In this document: positions 15,877 through 23,596 of the stretch, piece after piece
Layout: every line of letters begins with the position of its first letter
Numbering within the stretch: the first letter of the stretch is position 1
Assembly (NCBI GenBank): GCA_022823725.1
Contig: JAJEHL010000026.1
Span: 558,001-622,000, forward strand
Direction: 5' to 3'
Origin: Candidatus Latescibacterota bacterium
GTDB taxonomy: Bacteria; Latescibacterota; UBA2968
DNA length: 64,000 nucleotides
Made by a program: the position numbers and the translations under genes
Notes under the pieces: model-generated
What the model saw: only the letters and a program-made list of their open reading frames with translations
Databases searched by the model: none
What the model was told of the DNA's origin: nothing

Positions 15877-17858
15877 GCCATCGCCTCCCGCATTTGCAAT
15901 GCCTGTTTTTCGCGCTTGTCGGGCCACATGACGATGATGGTGCCGATTGTGATTATCCACGCACCTATCCAGACCCACATGACGAGGGGGTTGATGTACA
16001 GGTGAAAGAGGGCGATTTCTTCGCCGTCTCGCATGTCAACGCCCTGATAGAGCGCGTAGAGGTCTTCTCGCAGGTTGGAGCGAATGGCGACTTCTGTGGT
16101 TCTTTGTTGATCTTGTCGCTTGTAATAGACTTTCTGGTGGGGCCACATGGTGCCCAATCGCTGTCCGTGTTTATAGACGCCGAGCTGGGCGACGATATCC
16201 GCGGTGAGTGGATTGACGGATTCGGTAATGCCTTCATAGGTGAGGGTGTAGGGTCCGATGTCGGTGGATTCCAAGTATTTGAGTTCGACCTGGGAATCTT
16301 TGTTGAATGCATTGCCGGTAAATCCGATGAAGAGCAGGACCACGCCAAAGTGGATGATATAACCACCGTATCGACGGCGATTTCGCCGGGTGAGGTTGAC
16401 GATTGCGCGGAGATAGGATTCGCCAGAGCTGCTGCCGCGCGCGCGCGCGCCGCGATGAAATTCGGTGATGATGGTGCCTGTGACAAAGCCGCAGAAGATG
16501 AAGGAGATGATGGCGTAGATGTCGCGTACGCCCAGGGCGATGGCGACGATGCCGCAGATCAGTCCCATGATGCTCGATCCCGTGAAGTGCTTTCTCAGGC
16601 TTTTGCCCGAGGTGCGCCGCCAGGCGAGCAAGGGTCCTATGCCCGTGAGTACGAGCAGGAGCAGGCCAATGGGTACCATGACGGTGTTGAAGTAGGGGGG
16701 ACCTACGGTGATTTTGTCACCGGTAACGGCTTCGGAGATGACGGGAAACATGACGCCCCAAAAGACGGCGAATGTGGCGGTGAGGAAGAGCAGGTTGTTG
16801 AGCAAAAAACCACCTTCGCGCGAGATGGGAGATTCGTATTGTGTTTTGGTTTTGAGCAGGTCCAGACGCGAGACGAGGAGGAGGCTTGAGAAGATGACGA
16901 TCAGGACGACGAGGACGCCAAACCAGGGCCCAATGGGAGACTGGGCAAACGCGTGTACGGAGGATACGACGCCACTTCGCGTGAGGAAGGTGCCGTAGAT
17001 GCACAGGGTGTAGGTGGCGATGATGAGGACCATGTTCCAGATTTTGAGCATGCCCTTTTTTTCCTGGATCATGACGGAGTGCAAGAAGGCCGTGCCGGTT
17101 AGCCAGGGCAAGAGGGCGGCGTTTTCGACCGGGTCCCAGCCCCAGTATCCGCCCCAGCCGAGTACGACGTAGGCCCATTTGCCGCCGAGGAGTTGTCCCG
17201 TGCCCAGGAAGAACCAGGCGAGGAGGGTCCAGCGGCGGGTGGTGCGAATCCACTCTTCGTCGATTTGTCTGGATAAGAGGGCGGCCATTGCAAAGGCAAA
17301 GGGTACGGTAAAGCCGACGTAGCCGTGATAGAGCATTGGGGGGTGGATGGCCATGACGGGATGGACGAGCAGGGGGTTCATGCCGGTTCCATCGGGCATG
17401 GCGCGCGGCATGGTGACAAATGGATTTTCGTGGATGCAGATGAGCGCGAGGAAGAAGGCGAGCGTGAAGGACATGATGGCTGTGGCATAAGAGGCGAGGG
17501 GGCCGCGAAAGGCACGGGTTTTTATGACGGCAAAGAATATGAATCCGGATAGAATCAATGCCCAGAGTAAGAGCGATCCCTGCATGCCGGACCAGACGGC
17601 TGTGAATTTATAGCCGGTGTACAGGTCGCGGCTGGAGTGGGTGGCGATGTAATGGACATCGAAGCGGTCTGTGAGGAAGAGCACTTCGAGAATGGCCATG
17701 GCGGAGAGGCAGAGCAAAAAACCGGTGAGGACTGCGCGTTCAGTGCTCAGGATGAGGCCCATTCGCCGGGTTTTGGCCGCTAATATTGCGGCGATGACCG
17801 CATAAGCCGAGGTGAATAGGGCGATATAAAGGAGAAAGTTACCGAGTTGTGGGAGCAT
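15873..17858 (-). CDS. ccmF: Haem lyase CcmF
   Basis: 661 residues and about fifteen membrane helices, the usual CcmF length. The haem-handling motif GWGGYWGWDPVENAALLPW lies near residue 235 and is preceded by conserved LVHPVMAIHPPMLYHGYVG; a later histidine occurs in TEFHRGARARG and a large periplasmic domain sits before the last helix. CcmF takes haem from CcmE and, with CcmH, ligates it to apocytochromes. It is the second gene of the leftward ccm operon. Confidence 0.95.
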   Translation of the reverse strand: MLPQLGNFLLYIALFTSAYAVIAAILAAKTRRMGLILSTERAVLTGFLLCLSAMAILEVLFLTDRFDVHYIATHSSRDLYTGYKFTAVWSGMQGSLLLWALILSGFIFFAVIKTRAFRGPLASYATAIMSFTLAFFLALICIHENPFVTMPRAMPDGTGMNPLLVHPVMAIHPPMLYHGYVGFTVPFAFAMAALLSRQIDEEWIRTTRRWTLLAWFFLGTGQLLGGKWAYVVLGWGGYWGWDPVENAALLPWLTGTAFLHSVMIQEKKGMLKIWNMVLIIATYTLCIYGTFLTRSGVVSSVHAFAQSPIGPWFGVLVVLIVIFSSLLLVSRLDLLKTKTQYESPISREGGFLLNNLLFLTATFAVFWGVMFPVISEAVTGDKITVGPPYFNTVMVPIGLLLLVLTGIGPLLAWRRTSGKSLRKHFTGSSIMGLICGIVAIALGVRDIYAIISFIFCGFVTGTIITEFHRGARARGSSSGESYLRAIVNLTRRNRRRYGGYIIHFGVVLLFIGFTGNAFNKDSQVELKYLESTDIGPYTLTYEGITESVNPLTADIVAQLGVYKHGQRLGTMWPHQKVYYKRQDQQRTTEVAIRSNLREDLYALYQGVDMRDGEEIALFHLYINPLVMWVWIGAWIITIGTIIVMWPDKREKQALQMREAMA

Positions 17859-17873
17859 GTATTTGGGTCTCGT

Positions 17874-18311
17874 TTATTCGTACGATGCTTTGATTTCTTC
17901 GTAGCTCTGGCTTTCGTATTTGGAAGGGCATTTGGCGAGCATGTTGTCGGCTATAAAGATGCCATTGGGTCCGATTTCGCCTTCGAGTACGACATCGGCT
18001 TCTTCGCGGAAGGTGTCGGGTACGACGCCGGTGTAGCGGATGGTGCGTTTGTTGGCTGATGGATCTTGGTCGATGAGGTCAGCGATTTCAAATTCGACGG
18101 TGCGGTTGCCGTCGCGGGAGATGATGGTGCCGGGGATGACTTTGCCGGCGAGTTTGAAGCGGGTGTTGGCAAATTCGGTTTCGCGCGCTTCCAGTTCGGA
18201 GACGGTGAGGTAGTACAGCGACATTTTTTCAGAGCTATACACGATCATGGTGAGCAAGCTGGCGATAATGACGGCAAATCCAGCGATGAATTTTATTTTT
18301 TTCGTGGTCAT
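17874..18311 (-). CDS. ccmE: Haem chaperone CcmE, CxxxY type
   Basis: 145 residues from ATG 18311 (SD AGAGG seven bases upstream), with an N-terminal membrane anchor (KFIAGFAVIIASLLTMIVY) and the OB-fold typical of CcmE (TRFKLAGKVIPGTI, VVLEGEIGPNGIFIADNML). The usual haem-binding HxxxY is replaced by C128-P-S-K-Y132. This Cys form is known from archaea and some deltaproteobacteria (System I*), where the Cys binds haem covalently. First gene of the ccm operon, 15 bases before ccmF. Confidence 0.92.
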   Translation of the reverse strand: MTTKKIKFIAGFAVIIASLLTMIVYSSEKMSLYYLTVSELEARETEFANTRFKLAGKVIPGTIISRDGNRTVEFEIADLIDQDPSANKRTIRYTGVVPDTFREEADVVLEGEIGPNGIFIADNMLAKCPSKYESQSYEEIKASYE

Positions 18312-18330
18312 TTCAACCTCTGTGAAAAAA

Positions 18331-18420
18331 GTATCCGCAGGCATGTCCCCCGTATAAAAACACTACGGGGCAGGCTCTGCAGGTGTAAGCAGGGATGGAC
18401 ACAGATGGACACAGATGAAA
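18331..18420 (+). repeat. Interspersed repeat family B, full copy
   Basis: ATCCGCAGGCATGTCCC, then CCCGTATAAAAACACTACGGGG (a hairpin), CAGGCTCTGCAGGTGTAAGC, then AGGGATGGACACAGATG with an extra direct GGACACAGAT copy. The same unit occurs at 25872 and in shortened form at 14983. The rest of the gap up to 18546 holds nothing recognisable. Confidence 0.75.
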
Positions 18421-18546
18421 GGCCTTTTATGTCTGGTGTCTTGAGTGTGTTGAAGTGAGAGCTGTTGTCTTACTAACGCAGGACAACCCTTGCCTGTGTT
18501 GCCCAATATCAGTTACAAAGATAGACAAGTCTCATGATATGAACAA

Positions 18547-19413
18547 CTATTTTAAGCCCAGTTGTGCGCGGTAGGCGATGTCTTCAACTTTGTTTTTGTT
18601 CCAGTAGTCGATCATTGTGGTATGCGTTTTGCGCGCTGTGGTCGTGGTCCAGCGACCCCGGCGTTGCGTGGATTCTTCCCAGCCGAGGATGGCGTGGGGA
18701 TAGTTTTTTTCAAAGGTTATGGCGAGTTTGCGGCCGATGGAGGTGTAAGTAAGGGTATAAACCGAGGTCTCGTCGCCTATGGTGAATTCTGCGTTGGCGG
18801 TTTGGACATCGGGGAGGGTGTGGGTCAGGCGCTGGAATAGCATGCCGGGGATGATCTGGATTTCACCTGTGGGCAAGCGTTCGGGTGCCAATCGGATGCG
18901 CGTCCAGATTTCGTCTTCGAGAATGGCGCCGGGTATTGTGAGGTCGTGGTCGCCGTCGCTTTGAAAATAAGACCGTAGCGTGGCTTTGTATTCGCCGTTG
19001 CGATGGTTTATTTGGGCGAAGGTGTGTCCGCACCATTCCTGGGCTGTGCTGGTGACTTTGAGTGTGCGCGTTTGGTCGGGTGATACGGGTGTGAATACAG
19101 AGGTCATGATAGAGTAGGGATAGAGGCCCGTTGTAAATTGGCGCATGGCGTTGAGTTTGAGTACGGAGGTGCTCGGTCCGTCGCCGCGTTCGTGCTTTAC
19201 GTGTTTGTCTGTGAGAAAGTTCTCGGTTACGAAGATGAGGACGGCGTCGCCGTCATAAATACCGCGGTATTGCGCCTGTTTGAGTTCATAGCGGGTGATT
19301 TCCGCGAGGCCCGCGTACCATTGTTTCTTGAATGCGTCATCCCAGGGTTTTACTTCTGCAGGGGCTGGGGCAATGAGGATGATGGTGAAAAATATGGTGA
19401 TTAATTGTCGCAT
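18547..19413 (-). CDS. Secreted protein of unknown function ('septum formation inhibitor Maf'-misnamed family)
   Basis: 288 residues from ATG 19413 (SD AAAGGAG), with a signal peptide (MRQLITIFFTIILIAPAPAE). The conserved string LKLNAMRQFTTGLYPYSIM followed by TSVFTPV and TSTAQEWCGHTFAQINH is shared with a family frequent in Bacteroidota that databases often mislabel as Maf; true Maf is a cytoplasmic nucleotide pyrophosphatase and shows no such motif. The body is beta-rich and probably periplasmic. Longer upstream reading frame is ignored because it has no start signal and precedes the signal peptide. Confidence 0.65.
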   Translation of the reverse strand: MRQLITIFFTIILIAPAPAEVKPWDDAFKKQWYAGLAEITRYELKQAQYRGIYDGDAVLIFVTENFLTDKHVKHERGDGPSTSVLKLNAMRQFTTGLYPYSIMTSVFTPVSPDQTRTLKVTSTAQEWCGHTFAQINHRNGEYKATLRSYFQSDGDHDLTIPGAILEDEIWTRIRLAPERLPTGEIQIIPGMLFQRLTHTLPDVQTANAEFTIGDETSVYTLTYTSIGRKLAITFEKNYPHAILGWEESTQRRGRWTTTTARKTHTTMIDYWNKNKVEDIAYRAQLGLK

Positions 19414-19524
19414 TGCGTGCTCCTTTTGAGGGATATGGGAGGGGCCAATATAGTACCGCGAAATTTTTGTATTGGTCGTATATTGGTATTTACGCGGGCA
19501 TGAATATAAACACGGAGCGATAAT

Positions 19525-21021
19525 ATGCGACCGAATTTTTTGATTTTTTGCGTGGATCAGATGCAGGCTTATTGCATGGGGTGCAATGGGCATCCGGATG
19601 TACAGACGCCGAATCTGGATCGCCTGGCACAGGATGGCGTTTTGTTTCGCCGCAATTATTGCTCGCATCCGGTGTGCCAGCCGTCTCGGGCTTCTTTGAT
19701 TACTGGATTGACGCCTTCGCAACACGGGTTGATACAAAATGGCATGAGTCTGTCCGAGGAGATGCCGACTGTGACGGGGGCACTGTCCGAAGCGGGGTAT
19801 CGCACGCATGCGGCGGGTAAGTTGCATTTGCAGCCTTTTTCGGGTGGTGATTCATGGGAGAACCGATATCGGTGGTATAGCGGTGAGGTGACGCATTTGC
19901 CCGAGGGTTATTACGGTTTTGGCGAGACGGATTATGTTGGGGGACATGTGAATTATGTTTGCGGGGATTATCGAAATTGGTTGGAAGAAGAATATCCCGA
20001 TGTCGCGCAAAAGGATCATCCGGAGGACGGTCCTTCAACATGTGTTCCCTATGCTCAGTTTTCGGCGTATCAGAATTTTGGCTATCAGACCTGGAAGATC
20101 GATCAGATTCCGACTGAGTTGCATTACAATCACTGGATTACAGATCGCACGATGGCTTTTATAGATGGTTTAGACGAGGGTGAAAATTTTTTTGCGTGGT
20201 GTTCTTTTCCCGATCCGCATCATCCTTTTGTGGCTTGCAGGCCGTATAGCGAGATGTACGATCCCGGGGCTTTAACGCTGCCGGAGACATTTGTTGTTGA
20301 CGAAGATCCAGCTTCTGATAGTTTGCTACGCAGAGTCGGTCCCGCTTGGTTCAATGGCGATGAGGCGGATTTGCGGCAGGTGATGGCGCAGACTTATGGC
20401 ATGATTTCGCATATTGACGATAATGTGGGGCGCGCGATTGATTTTTTGCAGGCGAAGGGGTTGTACGATCATACGGTTGTTGCGTTTATTGCGGATCACG
20501 GGGAGTACCTGGGGTCACACCATTTGTGGCATAAGACGCCATGGCAGTGGGAGGAGTTGCTGCGCGTGCCGTATATCTGGCGGGTGCCCGGGGGACAGAC
20601 GGGTGTTTGCGATGATGTGGTGAGTAATTTGGATTTTGTGCCGACTGTGCTGGATTATGCGGGGATAGATCAAGTTGCTATGCGTTTTCGGTGGGAGGAT
20701 TGGGCTGTTGAGGGTTTTGAGTTGCCCGGGCGTTCGTTGCGTGCTTTTATTAATGATGGTGCGGATATGTCCGACCGCGCGGCGTTTGTGGAGATGGGGT
20801 CTATGCGGACGCTGATTACAGAGCGTTACAAAATTGTGGTGGATGCTTCGGGTATTGGACATAATGTGCTGGTGGATCTGGAGAATGATCCACGCGAGAA
20901 AGTAAATTTGTGGGATTGTTCGGAGGCGCGGGATGTGAAGGCAGAGCTTTTGGCGCGTTTGATGCGGGAGAGTATTCGCTGTTCGCGTATGGATAATCCC
21001 AAAATTACACCTGGTGCATGA
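19525..21021 (+). CDS. Sulfatase (formylglycine type), first
   Basis: 498 residues. N-terminal metal site FLIFCVDQMQ (D11 with Q/D following), then the activation motif C51-Q-P-S-R55 in HPVCQPSRASLITG, whose Cys is converted to formylglycine. Further ligands are visible in VAFIADHGEYLGSHHLWHK. No signal peptide is seen, so it is probably cytoplasmic. Sulfatases of this type remove sulfate esters from sugars or choline-type substrates. It is the first of four rightward genes; the second sulfatase follows after 15 bases. Confidence 0.92.
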   Translation: MRPNFLIFCVDQMQAYCMGCNGHPDVQTPNLDRLAQDGVLFRRNYCSHPVCQPSRASLITGLTPSQHGLIQNGMSLSEEMPTVTGALSEAGYRTHAAGKLHLQPFSGGDSWENRYRWYSGEVTHLPEGYYGFGETDYVGGHVNYVCGDYRNWLEEEYPDVAQKDHPEDGPSTCVPYAQFSAYQNFGYQTWKIDQIPTELHYNHWITDRTMAFIDGLDEGENFFAWCSFPDPHHPFVACRPYSEMYDPGALTLPETFVVDEDPASDSLLRRVGPAWFNGDEADLRQVMAQTYGMISHIDDNVGRAIDFLQAKGLYDHTVVAFIADHGEYLGSHHLWHKTPWQWEELLRVPYIWRVPGGQTGVCDDVVSNLDFVPTVLDYAGIDQVAMRFRWEDWAVEGFELPGRSLRAFINDGADMSDRAAFVEMGSMRTLITERYKIVVDASGIGHNVLVDLENDPREKVNLWDCSEARDVKAELLARLMRESIRCSRMDNPKITPGA

Positions 21022-21036
21022 ACAAAAGGAGATGTT

Positions 21037-22443
21037 ATGGCTAACAAACCAAATGTTATTGTATTTTTTACGGATCAACAGCGTTGGGACTGTATGGCAG
21101 CGCATGGCAATCCATTGGGGATTACGCCCAATCTGGATCGCGCGGCTCAGCACGGGACACATGTGTACAATAGTTTTACGTGTCAACCGGTGTGTGGTCC
21201 GGCGCGTTCGTGTTTGCAGACGGGGATGTACGCGAGTGAGACGGGGGTGTATCGCAATGGGATTGGGCTGAATCCCGATCACAAGACGCTTGCGCAGTGT
21301 TTTAATGATGCGGGCTATCACACGGGGTATATTGGGAAGTGGCATCTGGCGACGAGTGGGCGCGGTTTTGTGCCGGAAGAAGCGCGTGGTGGGTACCAGT
21401 TTTGGCTCGCGGCAAATGCGCTTGAGGGGACGTCTGATACGTATGATTGCGTCGTTTATGATAATGATAATCAGGAGGTGAAGTTGCCCGGTTATCGGGT
21501 CGATGCGCTGACGGATGCGGCGATCCAGTATGTGGATGAACATCAGAGCGATCCCTTTTATTTGTTTATTTCGTTTTTGGAGCCGCATCACCAGAATCAT
21601 CTGGATGATTATCCGCCGCCGGATGGGTATCGCGAGATGTATGCCGGGCGATGGACGCCACCCGATTTGGCGGGATTGCCCACGCATCCTTCTGCTGAGG
21701 GTGAATATCCCGGCGCGGTTCCCACGGGGGGGAGTACGCAGCAGCATTTGGGTGGGTACTGGGGGATGGTCAAGCGGTTGGATGAGGCTTATGGGCGTTT
21801 GCTCGATGCGCTGAAGAGTTTGGGGCTGTTAGAGGATACGATTGTGTTGTTTACTTCTGATCACGCCTGCCATTTCCGCACCCGCAATAAGGAATACAAG
21901 CGTTCGTGTCACGAGAGTTCTATCCGTACGCCAACGGTGTTGACGGGGGGTCCGTTTACAGGCGGGGGTACGTTGGGCGAGTTGGTGAGTCTGGTGGATT
22001 TGCCGCCGACGCTGCTGGATGGCGCGGGGTTGGAGATTCCCGATCAGATGTCGGGGCGTTCCGTGCTTCCCATTTTGGGCGGTGGCGGGAGGTCGCTTGC
22101 GGATCCCTGGCCGGATGATGTGTTTGTGCAGATTTCAGAGAGTGGTATTGGTCGCGCGGTTCGCACAAAGCGATGGAAGTACGCGGTCCAAAGCGATGCG
22201 GTACCGTCCGGTGCAGAGGGTGCGAGAAGTTATGACGAGGCGTATTTGTACGATCTGGAGGCAGATCCGTACGAGTTGCGCAATTTGATTGGCTATGAAA
22301 GCCACCGTGCGGTTGCAGATCGAATGAAGGCGCGGTTGCTCGGGTATATTCGAGATGTTGAGGGGTATGTTCCCGAGATTGTCGATGCCGTAGAACGACA
22401 AGGTGGTCAACGGCGGGTGTCCGATGCCGAGGTTGAGAGTTAA
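21037..22443 (+). CDS. Sulfatase (formylglycine type), second
   Basis: 468 residues; SD AAAGGAGA before ATG. Metal-site start NVIVFFTDQQRWD and activation motif C53-G-P-A-R57 (PVCGPARSCLQTG), the CxPAR variant accepted by formylglycine-generating enzyme. The later ligand block reads IVLFTSDHACHFRTRN, and GKWHLATSG is the conserved lysine/histidine region. It is clearly paralogous to the preceding gene but diverged, suggesting a different sulfated substrate. No signal peptide is seen. Confidence 0.92.
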   Translation: MANKPNVIVFFTDQQRWDCMAAHGNPLGITPNLDRAAQHGTHVYNSFTCQPVCGPARSCLQTGMYASETGVYRNGIGLNPDHKTLAQCFNDAGYHTGYIGKWHLATSGRGFVPEEARGGYQFWLAANALEGTSDTYDCVVYDNDNQEVKLPGYRVDALTDAAIQYVDEHQSDPFYLFISFLEPHHQNHLDDYPPPDGYREMYAGRWTPPDLAGLPTHPSAEGEYPGAVPTGGSTQQHLGGYWGMVKRLDEAYGRLLDALKSLGLLEDTIVLFTSDHACHFRTRNKEYKRSCHESSIRTPTVLTGGPFTGGGTLGELVSLVDLPPTLLDGAGLEIPDQMSGRSVLPILGGGGRSLADPWPDDVFVQISESGIGRAVRTKRWKYAVQSDAVPSGAEGARSYDEAYLYDLEADPYELRNLIGYESHRAVADRMKARLLGYIRDVEGYVPEIVDAVERQGGQRRVSDAEVES

Positions 22444-22499
22444 AAATTAGGAACGGTACAACTGCTTAGCAGTTTATTGGGATGTGAAAGGTGGTAAAA

Positions 22500-23519
22500 A
22501 TGTACATTCAAGATCAGGTTCATTACGACAATTTGGACGATGATATTTTGAGTTTTTACAGGGCGATTAGCGTGGATTCGATTCATCTCGAATTGCGGGG
22601 TGGACGAGCGCCTGCAAAATCGGCTAAGCGCAGTGGCACGGGTGTGGCGAATACGGCGCTGGCACAGCGGCTTCACGCGGGGGAGGATTGTACGGAGGAA
22701 TTTGAGAAGGCGCGGGAGTTGGTGGAGTCCCACGGCATGAGGTTGAATAATATTTTTATGCCGTGTTGGGAGGAGATTGCGCTGGCTATGGAAGACCGGG
22801 ATGAGAAGATCGGATTCTGGTGTCAGATGCTGGCGTCGCTGGGCAGGGCGGGGATTCCGTGTTTGGGCTGGAATTTCAAGCCGATGGGGAATTTTCGGAC
22901 GCCTTCAGATACGGGTCGCGGTGGGGTGAGCTATAGTACGTTTGACTATGCGTATTTTAGTGAGAATCGTCCAGAGCAACACGATCCGCCCGTTTCAGAG
23001 GAGACGATGTGGGCAAATATGGAGGTGTTTTTACAGGCGGTGATTCCCGTTGCGGAGAAGGCGGGGGTGCGTATGGCTCTGCACCCAGATGATCCGCCGG
23101 TTCCTGAGCCTCTGGGTGGTATTGCACAGATTTGTTCTTCGCAGGATCAGTTCAGGCGCACGCTTTTTGAGATTGCGCCCGGCGAGCACAATGGCATGTT
23201 ATTTTGCCAGGGGTGTATGACGGAGTTGCTGGGTGAGGGCGTTTACGATGCGATTGCCGAGATGGCTTCGAATAATAAAATTGTTTGGGTGCATTTCCGC
23301 AATGTGAAGGGTCAGTTGCCGCGGTTTGCCGAGGTTTTTATGGATGAGGGCGATATCGATATGAAACGCGCGATGGCGGTTTATCGCGATAATGGGTTCA
23401 ATGGTCCGTATATGATGGATCATACGCCGAGGTTTGCCCATTCCGCATATACGCAGTTGCACGGCAAGGCGTATGCGATTGGGTATATCCGCGCGTTGAT
23501 CGATGATGTTTATGGATGA
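22500..23519 (+). CDS. UxuA-like mannonate dehydratase family protein
   Basis: 339 residues from ATG 22500, eight bases after AAAGGTGG; GTG 22491 is an alternative. TIM-barrel motifs of the UxuA family are present: MALHPDDPPVPEPLGGIAQI, FCQGCMTELLGEGVYDAI, IVWVHFRNVKG with FMDEGDIDM, and a final MMDHTPR. The His, Cys, His and Asp residues in these words are the Mn/Fe ligands and the catalytic acid in mannonate dehydratase, which turns D-mannonate into 2-keto-3-deoxygluconate. Position next to two sulfatases suggests use of sulfated uronic-acid glycans; this link is inference. Confidence 0.85.
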   Translation: MYIQDQVHYDNLDDDILSFYRAISVDSIHLELRGGRAPAKSAKRSGTGVANTALAQRLHAGEDCTEEFEKARELVESHGMRLNNIFMPCWEEIALAMEDRDEKIGFWCQMLASLGRAGIPCLGWNFKPMGNFRTPSDTGRGGVSYSTFDYAYFSENRPEQHDPPVSEETMWANMEVFLQAVIPVAEKAGVRMALHPDDPPVPEPLGGIAQICSSQDQFRRTLFEIAPGEHNGMLFCQGCMTELLGEGVYDAIAEMASNNKIVWVHFRNVKGQLPRFAEVFMDEGDIDMKRAMAVYRDNGFNGPYMMDHTPRFAHSAYTQLHGKAYAIGYIRALIDDVYG

Positions 23520-23596
23520 CGCAAATTTTGGAATTGACGATGTGAGATGGCGTGACTATCCTATGCGGGCGATTTTTTGATCGGAGAAGGGAAACC

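Noticed and set aside
18548-19827. A longer leftward frame for the secreted protein, reaching into the sulfatase gene
   Set aside because: The extension lies antisense to the sulfatase, has no ribosome site and would bury the signal peptide; ATG 19413 has both SD and signal peptide.
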